The position numbers and the translations under genes were made by a program. A stretch of 34,123 nucleotides of DNA from the IMG/VR virus record IMGVR_UViG_3300033149_001263, positions 1 to 34,123 of that record. The stretch is one strand, 5' to 3'. Positions 7,405-14,893 of this stretch are shown here, piece after piece. The notes beneath the pieces are model-generated. The model saw nothing but the letters and a program-made list of their open reading frames with translations, was not told the DNA's origin and did not search any database. The DNA comes from a virus. Numbering within the stretch: the first letter of the stretch is position 1; every line of letters starts with the position of its first letter.

Positions 7405-7436
7405 GCCCGTCCTTATTACCCAAACGGGCTTATTTA
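7405..7436 (+). terminator. Rho-independent terminator after the tmRNA coding piece
   Basis: GCCCGT (7405-7410) pairs with ACGGGC (7424-7429) around a 13-base loop and is followed by TTATTTA. It closes the tmRNA gene before the RBS of the beta-helix gene. The hairpin could also stay as a 3' stem of the mature coding piece. Confidence 0.7.
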
Positions 7437-7457
7437 TTATAATTAATGGAGTGTCAA

Positions 7458-9485
7458 ATGAATATTATTATTGATCAACAATGGTTGGATGAAAATCAAG
7501 AAGAATGGGGCGGCTGGAGATTGGGTGAAGAAGGAGCTACATACATTCTTGAGACGGACGTAGCTGCTCCACGAACCGCCTTTGCTATTGGTGCGGACAA
7601 TATCACATTAGACATTCAAGATAAAATTGTAAAGTTCGGATGCGAAGCTGAAATCAGAGTTCCTAATTTTGATTTTGAAAATCGTATTAGGGGTTGGAGA
7701 GACATTAATGGTGAAGATCCGATATGGCACACTAATTGCGAATACATAAAGCAAGAGTGTCAAACTGGAGATTCCGCAATAACAATTCCAGAAGTTGAAG
7801 CCGGTAAAGAATATAGGATTAGAACTCAGCAATCATTTGAATTAAAAGCTGGAAATTACTACGCTTTAAATCATTGGGACATAAGAAGGCCAGCAAATAC
7901 AAAACTTCCCAAGTGCCAAGTTCGTGTGCAAATCGGAGACTTAGATCCTGCTGTTGGACCGAAGAGAGACAAGCCCGGCACTACTAATTACTCTATCTTC
8001 ACCCCTTCTGAAGATATGGTTGGTAGGATCAGCTTTTTTATAACAGTTCCAGAAGATGCAGAAGAAGCAGGCTTCTATAGAATGGACAATGTTTTACTTT
8101 CTCATAGTCGCTGTCACGGGATCACAGGGAGAGGAAGCAGCAACCATTGGAATAATAAAGCCCCAGACTTGCCAATTGACACTGACTATAAAAGAGCGCT
8201 ATACGGATTCACTCTAAAGTCTTCTGCTGGAAGCAAAATCGTTCAAGGTGGCGCTGGATTTGGTGGGTGTTGTATTAATCTTAGATCATCTAAACAATGT
8301 AACATAACTGGCCCTGTATATTTAGCAACACACCCAAGAAGTGTCAATGAACATATGGGAAAATGTATGCAGGCTATGTATGCTACAGATTTGACCATTA
8401 GCCCAGAAGTAAAAACAAACAATCAAGCTATTGCTAATTGTAACAGGCAACAGCATTGGGGGTTCAATACACAAGCAAAAGTGATGCAGGGCAATTGTAG
8501 TATCGGGATCAATTCTATTAGTTCTAATCAAGGCGCTGCTAGTGTTGGTCTAAAAAAAGATAGCGACGGAACATTGATTGTAACAGGAAACGGAAAAGCA
8601 GAAACAAGATTTACTAATGGTTTTTTCTTGATGGTTCAAGAAGGCGGTCCTGACAGTAGCATAATTGTAGAAGATATAACTGTTCGTAATGGTGGTAAAC
8701 ATGGCGGCAGAGGCATCCATTGGCAAGGATATGGGACAGAATCTTATGGAGTTAATACAATTAGAAATTGTAAAATCACCACCCAAGAACTTGCTCTAAA
8801 TCAAGAATATGGCGTTAATAATAATGGCTACACTTTAGGAGGCTGTTATGGTATACAAGTAGAGAAGATAGCCCACAATTTAGTTATAGACAATAATGTT
8901 ATTTCCGTTAGGGGCTTGAGTGAATCTTCCGCATATCGCCTATCCACCCACAAAGATCAAATTTATACATTATCATGTACGGCAACAAACAATACTTTTG
9001 AAGCGATGCACAGTGATGTTGCTAACATAAAAGAACATATCGGAGGCAAACGGGCTGCTGTATTCAAACCATATGGGATCAATGGCGATACTTTAGGTCC
9101 ACAAAAAGGAAATAAATTTGTATTCAATGATTGCTTAATTAATTTTGAAGGTTATAATACTGGTACAATTTTGTTTGAAGATACAACGATAGAATATGTA
9201 AACGAAGGATCTCCAAACGAAAGCGCGTATCATTTGTCATATAAAGGTGGCGGCTCGGTTGAATTCAGGAACACAACATTTGTCGGCCCTGACACGCTTG
9301 AAAAACTAACAAAGAAAGTAGATATCACTCCGAATTTGAATCATATCGGATCAGATATTACAGTAAAATTCACAAATGCAGATGGTGAACCCATATATAT
9401 GCTTCATATAGATGCCGAGACAAAAGTAACAACACATACATATTATGATCTTTCAGGGAATCCACATTATACGTGGAACAGGTAA
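7458..9485 (+). CDS. Right-handed beta-helix protein (pectate-lyase-like), possible tail spike or fibre
   Basis: 675 residues from ATG 7458; GGAG six bases upstream decides this start over ATG 7446. From about residue 230 to 620 the sequence is a chain of short beta-strand repeats rich in Asn, Gly, Thr and Ile (SIIVEDITVRNGG, VNTIRNCKIT, LVIDNNVISVRG, KFVFNDCLINFEG, TILFEDTTIEY, SVEFRNTTFVG), typical of parallel beta-helix domains. The N-terminal 230 residues look like a separate beta-sandwich. There is no signal peptide. In phages such folds occur in tail spikes and fibres that bind or cut surface polysaccharide. No catalytic residues can be assigned. It lies right after the tmRNA terminator and opens a new transcription unit. 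Confidence 0.68.
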   Translation: MNIIIDQQWLDENQEEWGGWRLGEEGATYILETDVAAPRTAFAIGADNITLDIQDKIVKFGCEAEIRVPNFDFENRIRGWRDINGEDPIWHTNCEYIKQECQTGDSAITIPEVEAGKEYRIRTQQSFELKAGNYYALNHWDIRRPANTKLPKCQVRVQIGDLDPAVGPKRDKPGTTNYSIFTPSEDMVGRISFFITVPEDAEEAGFYRMDNVLLSHSRCHGITGRGSSNHWNNKAPDLPIDTDYKRALYGFTLKSSAGSKIVQGGAGFGGCCINLRSSKQCNITGPVYLATHPRSVNEHMGKCMQAMYATDLTISPEVKTNNQAIANCNRQQHWGFNTQAKVMQGNCSIGINSISSNQGAASVGLKKDSDGTLIVTGNGKAETRFTNGFFLMVQEGGPDSSIIVEDITVRNGGKHGGRGIHWQGYGTESYGVNTIRNCKITTQELALNQEYGVNNNGYTLGGCYGIQVEKIAHNLVIDNNVISVRGLSESSAYRLSTHKDQIYTLSCTATNNTFEAMHSDVANIKEHIGGKRAAVFKPYGINGDTLGPQKGNKFVFNDCLINFEGYNTGTILFEDTTIEYVNEGSPNESAYHLSYKGGGSVEFRNTTFVGPDTLEKLTKKVDITPNLNHIGSDITVKFTNADGEPIYMLHIDAETKVTTHTYYDLSGNPHYTWNR

Positions 9486-9976
9486 TGATAGAAATTGAAA
9501 TCAAACCCGAATGGGTTCATAGGGCTTGGGACAAGGCGAGGAAGATGGGTCGTATTCGCCATTCTATTACTGGCGGCAATGGTAATTTTGCAGGATTTCT
9601 AGGAGAAGAGATAGCAAGAGATTATCTAGGTGTTGAAAGCACAAACACTTACGATTATGATCTGATTGCTGATGGTCTTAAATATGACGTTAAAACAAAA
9701 AGATGTACGTCTCCTCCGTCACCCAGATACGATTGCTCCATCTATGCATACAATACTAAACAAAAATGCGATAGATATTTATTTGTTAGAATCCAATTCG
9801 TAGATAAAGAATGGGAAGAGCTAACTGGCAAAGCATGGATATTGGGATATTACGAAAAAGAAGATTTCTTAGCGAACGCTAGATTCTTAAAAAAGGGATC
9901 TCTAGACGGTTTCAATAAATTTAAAGTGATGGGCGATTGCTACAATATGAAAATATCGGAGTTGAAAACACTATGA
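9485..9976 (+). CDS. PD-(D/E)XK-type nuclease, phage
   Basis: 163 residues from ATG 9485, which overlaps the preceding stop by one base (TAATG) and is preferred over an upstream in-frame start inside the beta-helix gene. The motifs are GFLGEEIARDYLG (helix with Glu), TYDYDLIADG (Asp) and KYDVKTKR (Asp-x-Lys), the order expected of a restriction-endonuclease-like core. After that comes a Cys/Tyr-rich segment and a beta-rich C-terminus. Similar small phage nucleases are annotated as Holliday-junction or homing-type enzymes, but the substrate cannot be read from the sequence. It overlaps the next gene by ATGA. Confidence 0.62.
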   Translation: MIEIEIKPEWVHRAWDKARKMGRIRHSITGGNGNFAGFLGEEIARDYLGVESTNTYDYDLIADGLKYDVKTKRCTSPPSPRYDCSIYAYNTKQKCDRYLFVRIQFVDKEWEELTGKAWILGYYEKEDFLANARFLKKGSLDGFNKFKVMGDCYNMKISELKTL

Positions 9977-10161
9977 AACATTTAAAAGATCATAATATGA
10001 GCTATTGTCAGCATCTAAAATTTGCTTTTTTTGTAGGATTTTCCATGACGGTTAGTGGATTTTGTTGTATAATTCATGGACTGTTTCCTTGTGTCTTTCA
10101 AACAGCAGCGTCAGACACAATTTCACGTTTACATGAATTATTTAAGTCAAGGTTAAAATGA
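9973..10161 (+). CDS. DUF6356-like small membrane-associated protein
   Basis: 62 residues from ATG 9973, chosen because it forms the ATGA overlap usual in this operon. The pattern is SYCQHLKFAFFVGFSMTVSG, then CIIHGLFPCVFQTAASDTI and a basic amphipathic end (SRLHELFKSRLK). It resembles DUF6356, short proteins with one conserved His-Gly-x-x-Pro segment, mostly from Proteobacteria and of unknown function. One hydrophobic stretch (about residues 17-40) suggests membrane contact. It overlaps the start of the polymerase N-half by four bases, so the two are likely co-translated. The family call is moderate and made from memory of the pattern. Confidence 0.6.
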   Translation: MKHLKDHNMSYCQHLKFAFFVGFSMTVSGFCCIIHGLFPCVFQTAASDTISRLHELFKSRLK

Positions 10162-12050
10162 GAAACTACACTCCGCTACATGTACATTCTGAATACAGCT
10201 TGCTTGATGGTCTAAGCAAATGCAGCCAAATTGCAGAAAGAACTATAGAAATAGGATCAAGCGCTTGTGCTTTAACAGATCACGGCAGCGTGTCTGGTGC
10301 TGTTGACTTTTCTAGCGAAATGAAATCCAGAGGACTCAAGCCAATCTTAGGCTGCGAACTTTATCTTGTCAAAGGCGATGCCACTGAAAAGAACAAAGAG
10401 AGCGCCAAGAAAATGAGCCATCAAGTAGTTCTTGCAAAAAACTTAGAAGGTTGGAAGAATCTTTTAAACTTGGTATCGCAAGCCAATCATGAAGAGCATT
10501 TTTATCACAAGCCAAGAATTGACCTTGAAATACTAGACAAGATGGCGTCTAGAGGCAATCTAATATCTTTTAGCGGACATCTAGGATCGTATCTAGCAAA
10601 AGCAATATCTACGGAAGACGATAGGCTTGATCCAGATTGGATGAAGAAAGGTGTGCATACTGCAAAAACATTGCAAGATATATTTGGCAAAGGTAATTTC
10701 TTTATTGAGATCCAGTTGATGGATCAGAACATCAATAAATTTGCAGGGATGGTTGGAAAATGTCTGCGTCAAATCGCCAAAGCCGCTGATATCCCATGCG
10801 TGGCTACTGCTGACGCTCATTATTGCAGAAAAGAAGATGCTGACGACCAGCGAGTATTGCTTTCTATGGCTTACAAAAAGACCATCGGAGAAATCCAAAG
10901 AGCAATCAACAATGGGACAAAAACAAAGGGTCTTGATACGTTCTTTAATTCAGATAATTATCACATACCAGACCTGTCTGAAATGCAATCTCACAACACA
11001 GAAGAAGAGCTTGCAAACACAAATTTAATCTGCGACATGTGCGAAGACTATTCTATTTTGCAACCACCGCAGCCTCCAGAATTTAAATGTCCAGACGGTC
11101 AATCTCCAGAAGAATACCTTAGAAAGCTTTGCAGAGACGGCTGGAAGAACAAGATGGGTGATATTCCAAAGCATACAGAACTATTCAACGAATATGGATC
11201 TAGAGTAAATAAAGAGCTTGATATCTTTACGTCTATTGGTCTCTCTAGCTACTTCCTTATCGTTGACGATATCTTGAATTTTGTAAGAGATAAGGGGTAT
11301 ATTACGGGGCCAGGTAGGGGTTCAGCCGCAGGATGTATGGTGTCAAACCTATTGGGTATCACGCAAGTAGATCCAATACCATATAATTTGATCTTTGAAA
11401 GATTTTATAATGCAGGGCGTAATGCGCCTGGCAAAATATCTTGGCCTGATATTGACTTTGATATTCCTAAAGCTGCTAGAGAAGAGACTATTGAATATAT
11501 CAAAAATAGATATGGAGAAAACAATGTAGGTCAAATCATTACATTCCAAACCCTAAAGGGCAAAGCTGCTCTTACCAGAGTTATGAGTGCCAGAGGCAAT
11601 ATTAGTTTTGCAGAACAAAAAGCAATCACTAAATGCCTACAAGACGAAGCCAAAGTCAGTGATGAATTAAAAGATATTGAAGAAGAATATGGATATTCCT
11701 CTAGTATCTTATGGGCTTTGGAAAACACCCCACAAAAATTAAAACAGTGGTGCTACATTGGCAAGGATGGAAAATTAGAAGGTAGAATGTCAAAGATATT
11801 TGAACAAGCTATCAGAATTGAACACACAAAAGTTTCTGCTGGCAAGCACGCTGCTGGTATCGTTATTTCAAATAATCCGATTAGTGATTCATGCCCTATG
11901 GTTATGGACAAAGATAGAAAACATTATTTGGCTGGGTTTGAAGGACCAAGCTGTGAAGAGGTTGGACTTCTGAAGCTAGACTGTCTAGCAATTAGGGGAT
12001 TAGATAAAGTTATGGACGTAGTTAATATAGTAGGAGGAGAACATGCTTAA
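10158..12050 (+). CDS. dnaE: DNA polymerase III alpha (family C), N-terminal half: PHP and palm
   Basis: 630 residues. Residues 1-260 form the PHP domain with its metal ligands in view: HVHSEYS (residues 8-14), LTDHGSV, GCELY and ATADAHY. That set is far more complete than in E. coli DnaE, so the PHP site could be an active 3'-5' exonuclease. The palm follows, with GPGRGSAAG, the catalytic pair Asp431 and Asp433 in WPDIDFD, and the third catalytic Asp608 in LLKLDCL. The protein stops 22 residues later, just where the fingers should begin. The fingers, HhH and OB parts are encoded 2.8 kb downstream. Together the halves total 1170 residues, the length of a whole DnaE. No intein motif is seen at the break. 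Confidence 0.9.
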   Translation: MRNYTPLHVHSEYSLLDGLSKCSQIAERTIEIGSSACALTDHGSVSGAVDFSSEMKSRGLKPILGCELYLVKGDATEKNKESAKKMSHQVVLAKNLEGWKNLLNLVSQANHEEHFYHKPRIDLEILDKMASRGNLISFSGHLGSYLAKAISTEDDRLDPDWMKKGVHTAKTLQDIFGKGNFFIEIQLMDQNINKFAGMVGKCLRQIAKAADIPCVATADAHYCRKEDADDQRVLLSMAYKKTIGEIQRAINNGTKTKGLDTFFNSDNYHIPDLSEMQSHNTEEELANTNLICDMCEDYSILQPPQPPEFKCPDGQSPEEYLRKLCRDGWKNKMGDIPKHTELFNEYGSRVNKELDIFTSIGLSSYFLIVDDILNFVRDKGYITGPGRGSAAGCMVSNLLGITQVDPIPYNLIFERFYNAGRNAPGKISWPDIDFDIPKAAREETIEYIKNRYGENNVGQIITFQTLKGKAALTRVMSARGNISFAEQKAITKCLQDEAKVSDELKDIEEEYGYSSSILWALENTPQKLKQWCYIGKDGKLEGRMSKIFEQAIRIEHTKVSAGKHAAGIVISNNPISDSCPMVMDKDRKHYLAGFEGPSCEEVGLLKLDCLAIRGLDKVMDVVNIVGGEHA

Positions 12051-12255
12051 TTTCAGAGAAGAGATGGTGCAGCTTTCTCTTAAATATCCGTTTATCAAGA
12101 AGGTTGTTATATCACAAGAAGGCTGGTCCGATATGTGTAAAAGCTTTGATAAAATGCTAGAAAGAGAAGCGGGAGAAACAGAAGCTCATATTAAAGAAAT
12201 GAACGGGTCTATGAAGTTTGAAGAATTATTTGTGGAGCCTGAAAATGAAGAATAG
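12043..12255 (+). CDS. Small acidic protein of unknown function
   Basis: 70 residues. The start ATG overlaps the polymerase half by eight bases and has a very strong RBS (AGGAGGAG). The C-terminal half is highly acidic (Glu-rich, ending FVEPENEE). A central WSDMCKSFDKMLERE segment probably forms a helix. No family is recognised. Its place immediately after the truncated polymerase half and before the exonuclease makes a replisome-associated role possible, but nothing in the sequence proves it. Confidence 0.6.
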   Translation: MLNFREEMVQLSLKYPFIKKVVISQEGWSDMCKSFDKMLEREAGETEAHIKEMNGSMKFEELFVEPENEE

Positions 12256-12934
12256 TAGATGGATTATATGCTTTGATTTTGAGACTGATTCTCCAAACCA
12301 AGATACTTGCAACCCAGTCCAATTGGCTGCGGTTCCAATTGACCCTGTGACTTTGGAAGTTAAAAAAGACCAATCTTTCAATGTTACTATAAAGCCAGAA
12401 GGGATCAATAAAAAAGATTATTTCACTCCAGAAAGAGAAAAAACTATCAACTGGCACGCACAAATTCATGAAACATCTTATGAGGATATTATCTCTCGTT
12501 GGAAACAGGGTGTTAGCGAGAAGGTTGCTTGGAAGAATTTCTGCACTTATTGTAGTAAATATGTGGTTGACAAGAAGCCTGGCCAGTGGTTTCCAGAGCC
12601 AATACCAGCAGGATATAACATTGTAGGATTTGACATTCCCATCGCCAAACGGCTGTCAGAAAAACATAAAACTAAACTCCCATTCTCTTCTGTCAATAAG
12701 CTTGACGCTATGGATAATCTGTTCTGGTGGTTTGAGAGTTTGGAAGAACCATATGATTATAAGATGGATACTTGGAGAAAGTTTTTTGGTATCAAGAACG
12801 AAGGAGGTGTAGCTCATGACGCATTAACAGATGTTTATGAAGAAGCAGCGATTATCACAAGATTCTTGAAATTTCACAGAAAACAAGCGTCAGTCTCAAA
12901 ATTTAAGAATAGTTTTGCAAATGTAGAAGTATAA
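12245..12934 (+). CDS. DnaQ-like DEDDh 3'-5' exonuclease
   Basis: 229 residues from ATG 12245, which has TGGAG at good spacing; a longer in-frame start at 12218 lacks this. Exo motifs are clear: I FDFETDS (Asp11, Glu13), II around NIVGFDIPIA (Asp130), III HDALTDVYEEA (His191, Asp196), making it a DEDDh enzyme. This is the fold of the Pol III epsilon proofreading subunit. Encoded between the two halves of the polymerase, it very likely proofreads for that enzyme. The start lies inside the preceding gene. Family and residues are certain; partnership is inferred from position. Confidence 0.88.
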   Translation: MKNSRWIICFDFETDSPNQDTCNPVQLAAVPIDPVTLEVKKDQSFNVTIKPEGINKKDYFTPEREKTINWHAQIHETSYEDIISRWKQGVSEKVAWKNFCTYCSKYVVDKKPGQWFPEPIPAGYNIVGFDIPIAKRLSEKHKTKLPFSSVNKLDAMDNLFWWFESLEEPYDYKMDTWRKFFGIKNEGGVAHDALTDVYEEAAIITRFLKFHRKQASVSKFKNSFANVEV

Positions 12935-13146
12935 TGTTATGTACAGAATGCCAAAAAGAACTAACAGAATCTAATACATATAGATGTAGAATATGTAACG
13001 AAAGATTTTGTGAAAGTTGCTCTTTGAAACATTTTGGATTATACGTAAATAAAAATGGCGATGTCCGCTATAGAAATCCTTTGAAAAGCGCATTGTGGAT
13101 TTTATTTAAAAAAACTTTTCTTAACTTTTCTAAAAAGGATAAATGA
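12934..13146 (+). CDS. Small zinc-finger protein
   Basis: 70 residues. The N-terminus carries CTECQ, CRICN, then FCESC and KHF, seven metal-binding-type Cys/His residues in 35, similar in spacing to a treble-clef or B-box/RING-like double zinc site. The C-terminal 25 residues are basic and aromatic (LWILFKKTFLNFSKKDK), perhaps a nucleic-acid or membrane contact. The start overlaps the exonuclease stop. No specific family is recognised, and its role beside the polymerase is unknown. Confidence 0.6.
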   Translation: MLCTECQKELTESNTYRCRICNERFCESCSLKHFGLYVNKNGDVRYRNPLKSALWILFKKTFLNFSKKDK

Positions 13147-14153
13147 TGAAAAACTTTTTGTGTTGGGCGTTCGCCCTTTTGTTTCTTTCTACTTCTGCTT
13201 ATGCTGAAATTGTTACAGTACAGACAGAAGATGAAAGCGGTGTTGTTTGTTTTGACTTGATTGCTGGTCAAAATATTGTTGCCGGTGAAGTTTGTGTTAG
13301 TATGGAAGGCGATGATGTATGCTTTCTGTACAAGGTGTACGATGGATGGCGTATCAATGAGACACATCTTTGGGTTGGTCTAAGTATTGGAGATATGCCC
13401 GCAGCTAAAAATGGGAATCCCAAAATTGGGCTTTTCCCTTATGGGCGTACCGCTCGGCCTCGGCTTCATGAGAAAATATGTGTTCCTTTGTCAGATTTGG
13501 GCCTAACTAAAGAAATGATTTGTGAGGCAGACCAGCAAGTATTGTTTGCTGCTCACGCTGCATTGTCGCGGGTTGTTGATGGAGAAGTAGTGCAAACCGA
13601 AACTGGATGGGCTGAAGGGGAACGAATTGTAGACAAAGGTAGCTGGGCTATGTTTGGAACCTTTACTTTGACGTGTAGTCCAGAACCTCCAGTATTGGGA
13701 GAATGTGAAACAGCATTTGCATTTGGCGAAACTCAATTGAATGAGCTTCCAGACCCAGCTTGTCCGTGGATGCCTTTGACTGAGCGATGGGGATGGCAGA
13801 TTGGTCCAGTTAGTTCTTGCCCTGACCATTCTAATGATATGGTTTATTCCACGCCTATTTATGCTGGCGCTGGACAAAATGATATTAGTAAAGGAACTCA
13901 TGTAGGAGATCTTTACTATTTTTACAACGGCACACAAGTAGTTGTTACTTATGTTATGTTTGAAGGATATGTGATGACTGAAACACATTTGTATGTCGGA
14001 CATGAAAACATTCGTACAGCGGCACCTGGTCAGTTCGGAAACACGCATGAAAACCTTACTGCCACAACGGATCAGTTTGTTATAGAAGTAGAAGAACCAG
14101 ATGTGGACGTATATATCGTCGCGCACGCTGTTGTTTGTGAAATCTTACCATAA
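13143..14153 (+). CDS. Secreted protein with a duplicated beta-rich domain
   Basis: 336 residues. The N-terminus (about 20 residues, ending STSAYA before Glu) is a classical signal peptide with an Ala-x-Ala cleavage site. The mature protein holds two related modules: one with YDGWRINETHLWVG, GNPKIGLFPYG and FAAHAALS, one with FEGYVMTETHLYVG, GQFGNTHE and IVAHAVVC. So a domain of about 120-140 residues is duplicated. The ETHL-W/Y-VG...AHA pattern is shared by bacterial secreted proteins of unknown function. Several cysteines (near residue 182 onward) may form disulfides. It is odd to find an exported protein between the two polymerase halves. The start overlaps the previous stop (ATGATGA); the second ATG at 13146 is also possible. 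Confidence 0.7.
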   Translation: MMKNFLCWAFALLFLSTSAYAEIVTVQTEDESGVVCFDLIAGQNIVAGEVCVSMEGDDVCFLYKVYDGWRINETHLWVGLSIGDMPAAKNGNPKIGLFPYGRTARPRLHEKICVPLSDLGLTKEMICEADQQVLFAAHAALSRVVDGEVVQTETGWAEGERIVDKGSWAMFGTFTLTCSPEPPVLGECETAFAFGETQLNELPDPACPWMPLTERWGWQIGPVSSCPDHSNDMVYSTPIYAGAGQNDISKGTHVGDLYYFYNGTQVVVTYVMFEGYVMTETHLYVGHENIRTAAPGQFGNTHENLTATTDQFVIEVEEPDVDVYIVAHAVVCEILP

Positions 14154-14166
14154 GGTATTGAGTTTC

Positions 14167-14198
14167 GTGCGGTTCTCATTAAAAACCGTACATTTTTT
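14167..14198 (+). terminator. Rho-independent terminator
   Basis: GTGCGGTT (14167-14174) pairs with AACCGTAC (14184-14191), eight pairs including one G-U, around a 9-base loop, followed by ATTTTTTAT. It separates the exported-protein gene from thyX, so thyX and the polymerase C-half may have their own promoter or rely on read-through. Confidence 0.75.
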
Positions 14199-14215
14199 AT
14201 AGAGGACGGAGATAT

Positions 14216-14893
14216 ATGAAAAACACAGTAGAATTATTAGGATATTACGGGAGCGATGAAGTTATTGCCTGCTCCGCATGGACTAGCACCAGTCGTAATT
14301 TGACTGAAGAAAAAAGGGCAAGAATTAGTAAATTAATTAATATGTTATGGAAAGAGGGGCATGAAACACCATTTGAAAAGGGCATGGTTCATTTTCTCGT
14401 GGATACTGATATTGCTAGCCATATACACCTGCTCAAGCACCGTATTAGCTCTTTAAATGCTGAGTCAGCACGATACAAAGAACTAAAAGAAGATAAGTAT
14501 TACCTGCCAGAAGACTGGGGCGATACCAAGGTAGGAAGATCAACCTATAATTCAGAAACCAGATTCAAAACTTCTGAAGAACATAAATGGGTTGATATAC
14601 TTTCAGAGTATACTTCTATAGGGAACAGCCTTTATCATCAATGTATTGAAGATTTGACGCCGACGCTGGGGCGCAAGCGAGCAAAAGAGTCGGCACGATT
14701 CTTCAAGACGTACAACTCACAGATACAGGCAGACGTTATGTTTAACATGCGTAGTTTCGCAAACTTCCAAAAACTAAGAAATAGCGAACATGCACAATTA
14801 GAGATCAGAGAAATAGCACAAGAAATGCTAGACTTGGTTAAAAACATTGAAGGTAATCCATTCAAACATACTTTAGAGGCTTGGGAATTTTAA
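14216..14893 (+). CDS. thyX: Flavin-dependent thymidylate synthase ThyX
   Basis: 225 residues. The ThyX signature RHRxxSxNxxSxRY is present at residues 74-87 as KHRISSLNAESARY, with only the first Arg replaced by Lys. The N-terminal CSAWTSTSRN and the C-terminal NMRSFANFQKLRNSEHAQLEIR, with the substrate-binding Arg/His/Gln cluster, also fit. ThyX makes dTMP from dUMP using methylene-tetrahydrofolate and FAD, independent of dihydrofolate reductase. A GGAG site precedes the ATG. The stop codon is followed at once by the start of the polymerase C-half. With the dNMP kinase it supplies dTTP for phage replication. Confidence 0.93.
   Translation: MKNTVELLGYYGSDEVIACSAWTSTSRNLTEEKRARISKLINMLWKEGHETPFEKGMVHFLVDTDIASHIHLLKHRISSLNAESARYKELKEDKYYLPEDWGDTKVGRSTYNSETRFKTSEEHKWVDILSEYTSIGNSLYHQCIEDLTPTLGRKRAKESARFFKTYNSQIQADVMFNMRSFANFQKLRNSEHAQLEIREIAQEMLDLVKNIEGNPFKHTLEAWEF

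Larger units (their letters stand above)
7187..7436 (+). ncRNA. ssrA: Circularly permuted (two-piece) tmRNA
   Basis: Gene order is acceptor piece (about 7187-7245), intervening segment (7246-7264), then coding piece (from 7265). GGGCGUG (7265-7271) pairs fully with CACGUCC (7238-7244). This gives a 7-bp acceptor stem with a G-U pair at position 3 and discriminator A7245, the alanine identity set of tmRNA. The 5-bp T-stem (7221-7225 with 7233-7237) has a 7-base loop and follows GGAC (7217-7220), a base string also found at this place in E. coli tmRNA. GAUUCGAC (7277-7284) is the tmRNA 5' signature. Helix P2 joins the pieces through 7284-7293/7207-7217, 7297-7304/7197-7204 and 7306-7311/7187-7192. 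PK1 and the tag frame follow. Oddities: T-loop GGCAGUA instead of UUCRANY, CCA not encoded, no room for PK2-PK4. It should rescue stalled ribosomes with SmpB and AlaRS from the host. Confidence 0.9.

Noticed and set aside
7265-7445. Ordinary one-piece tmRNA running left to right
   Set aside because: There is no T-arm or acceptor strand after the tag; the only downstream structure is a terminator hairpin. The matching acceptor strand is upstream, so the gene must be permuted.
11979-12050. Split intein at the break of the polymerase gene
   Set aside because: There is no Cys/Ser-led intein start, no Hint motifs and no terminal His-Asn on either side; the break differs from the known KSHS insertion site.
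13503-14126. 207-codon open frame on the minus strand
   Set aside because: It lies wholly antisense to the signal-peptide protein, reads as low-quality Ser/Cys/His-rich sequence and has no RBS; a shadow frame.
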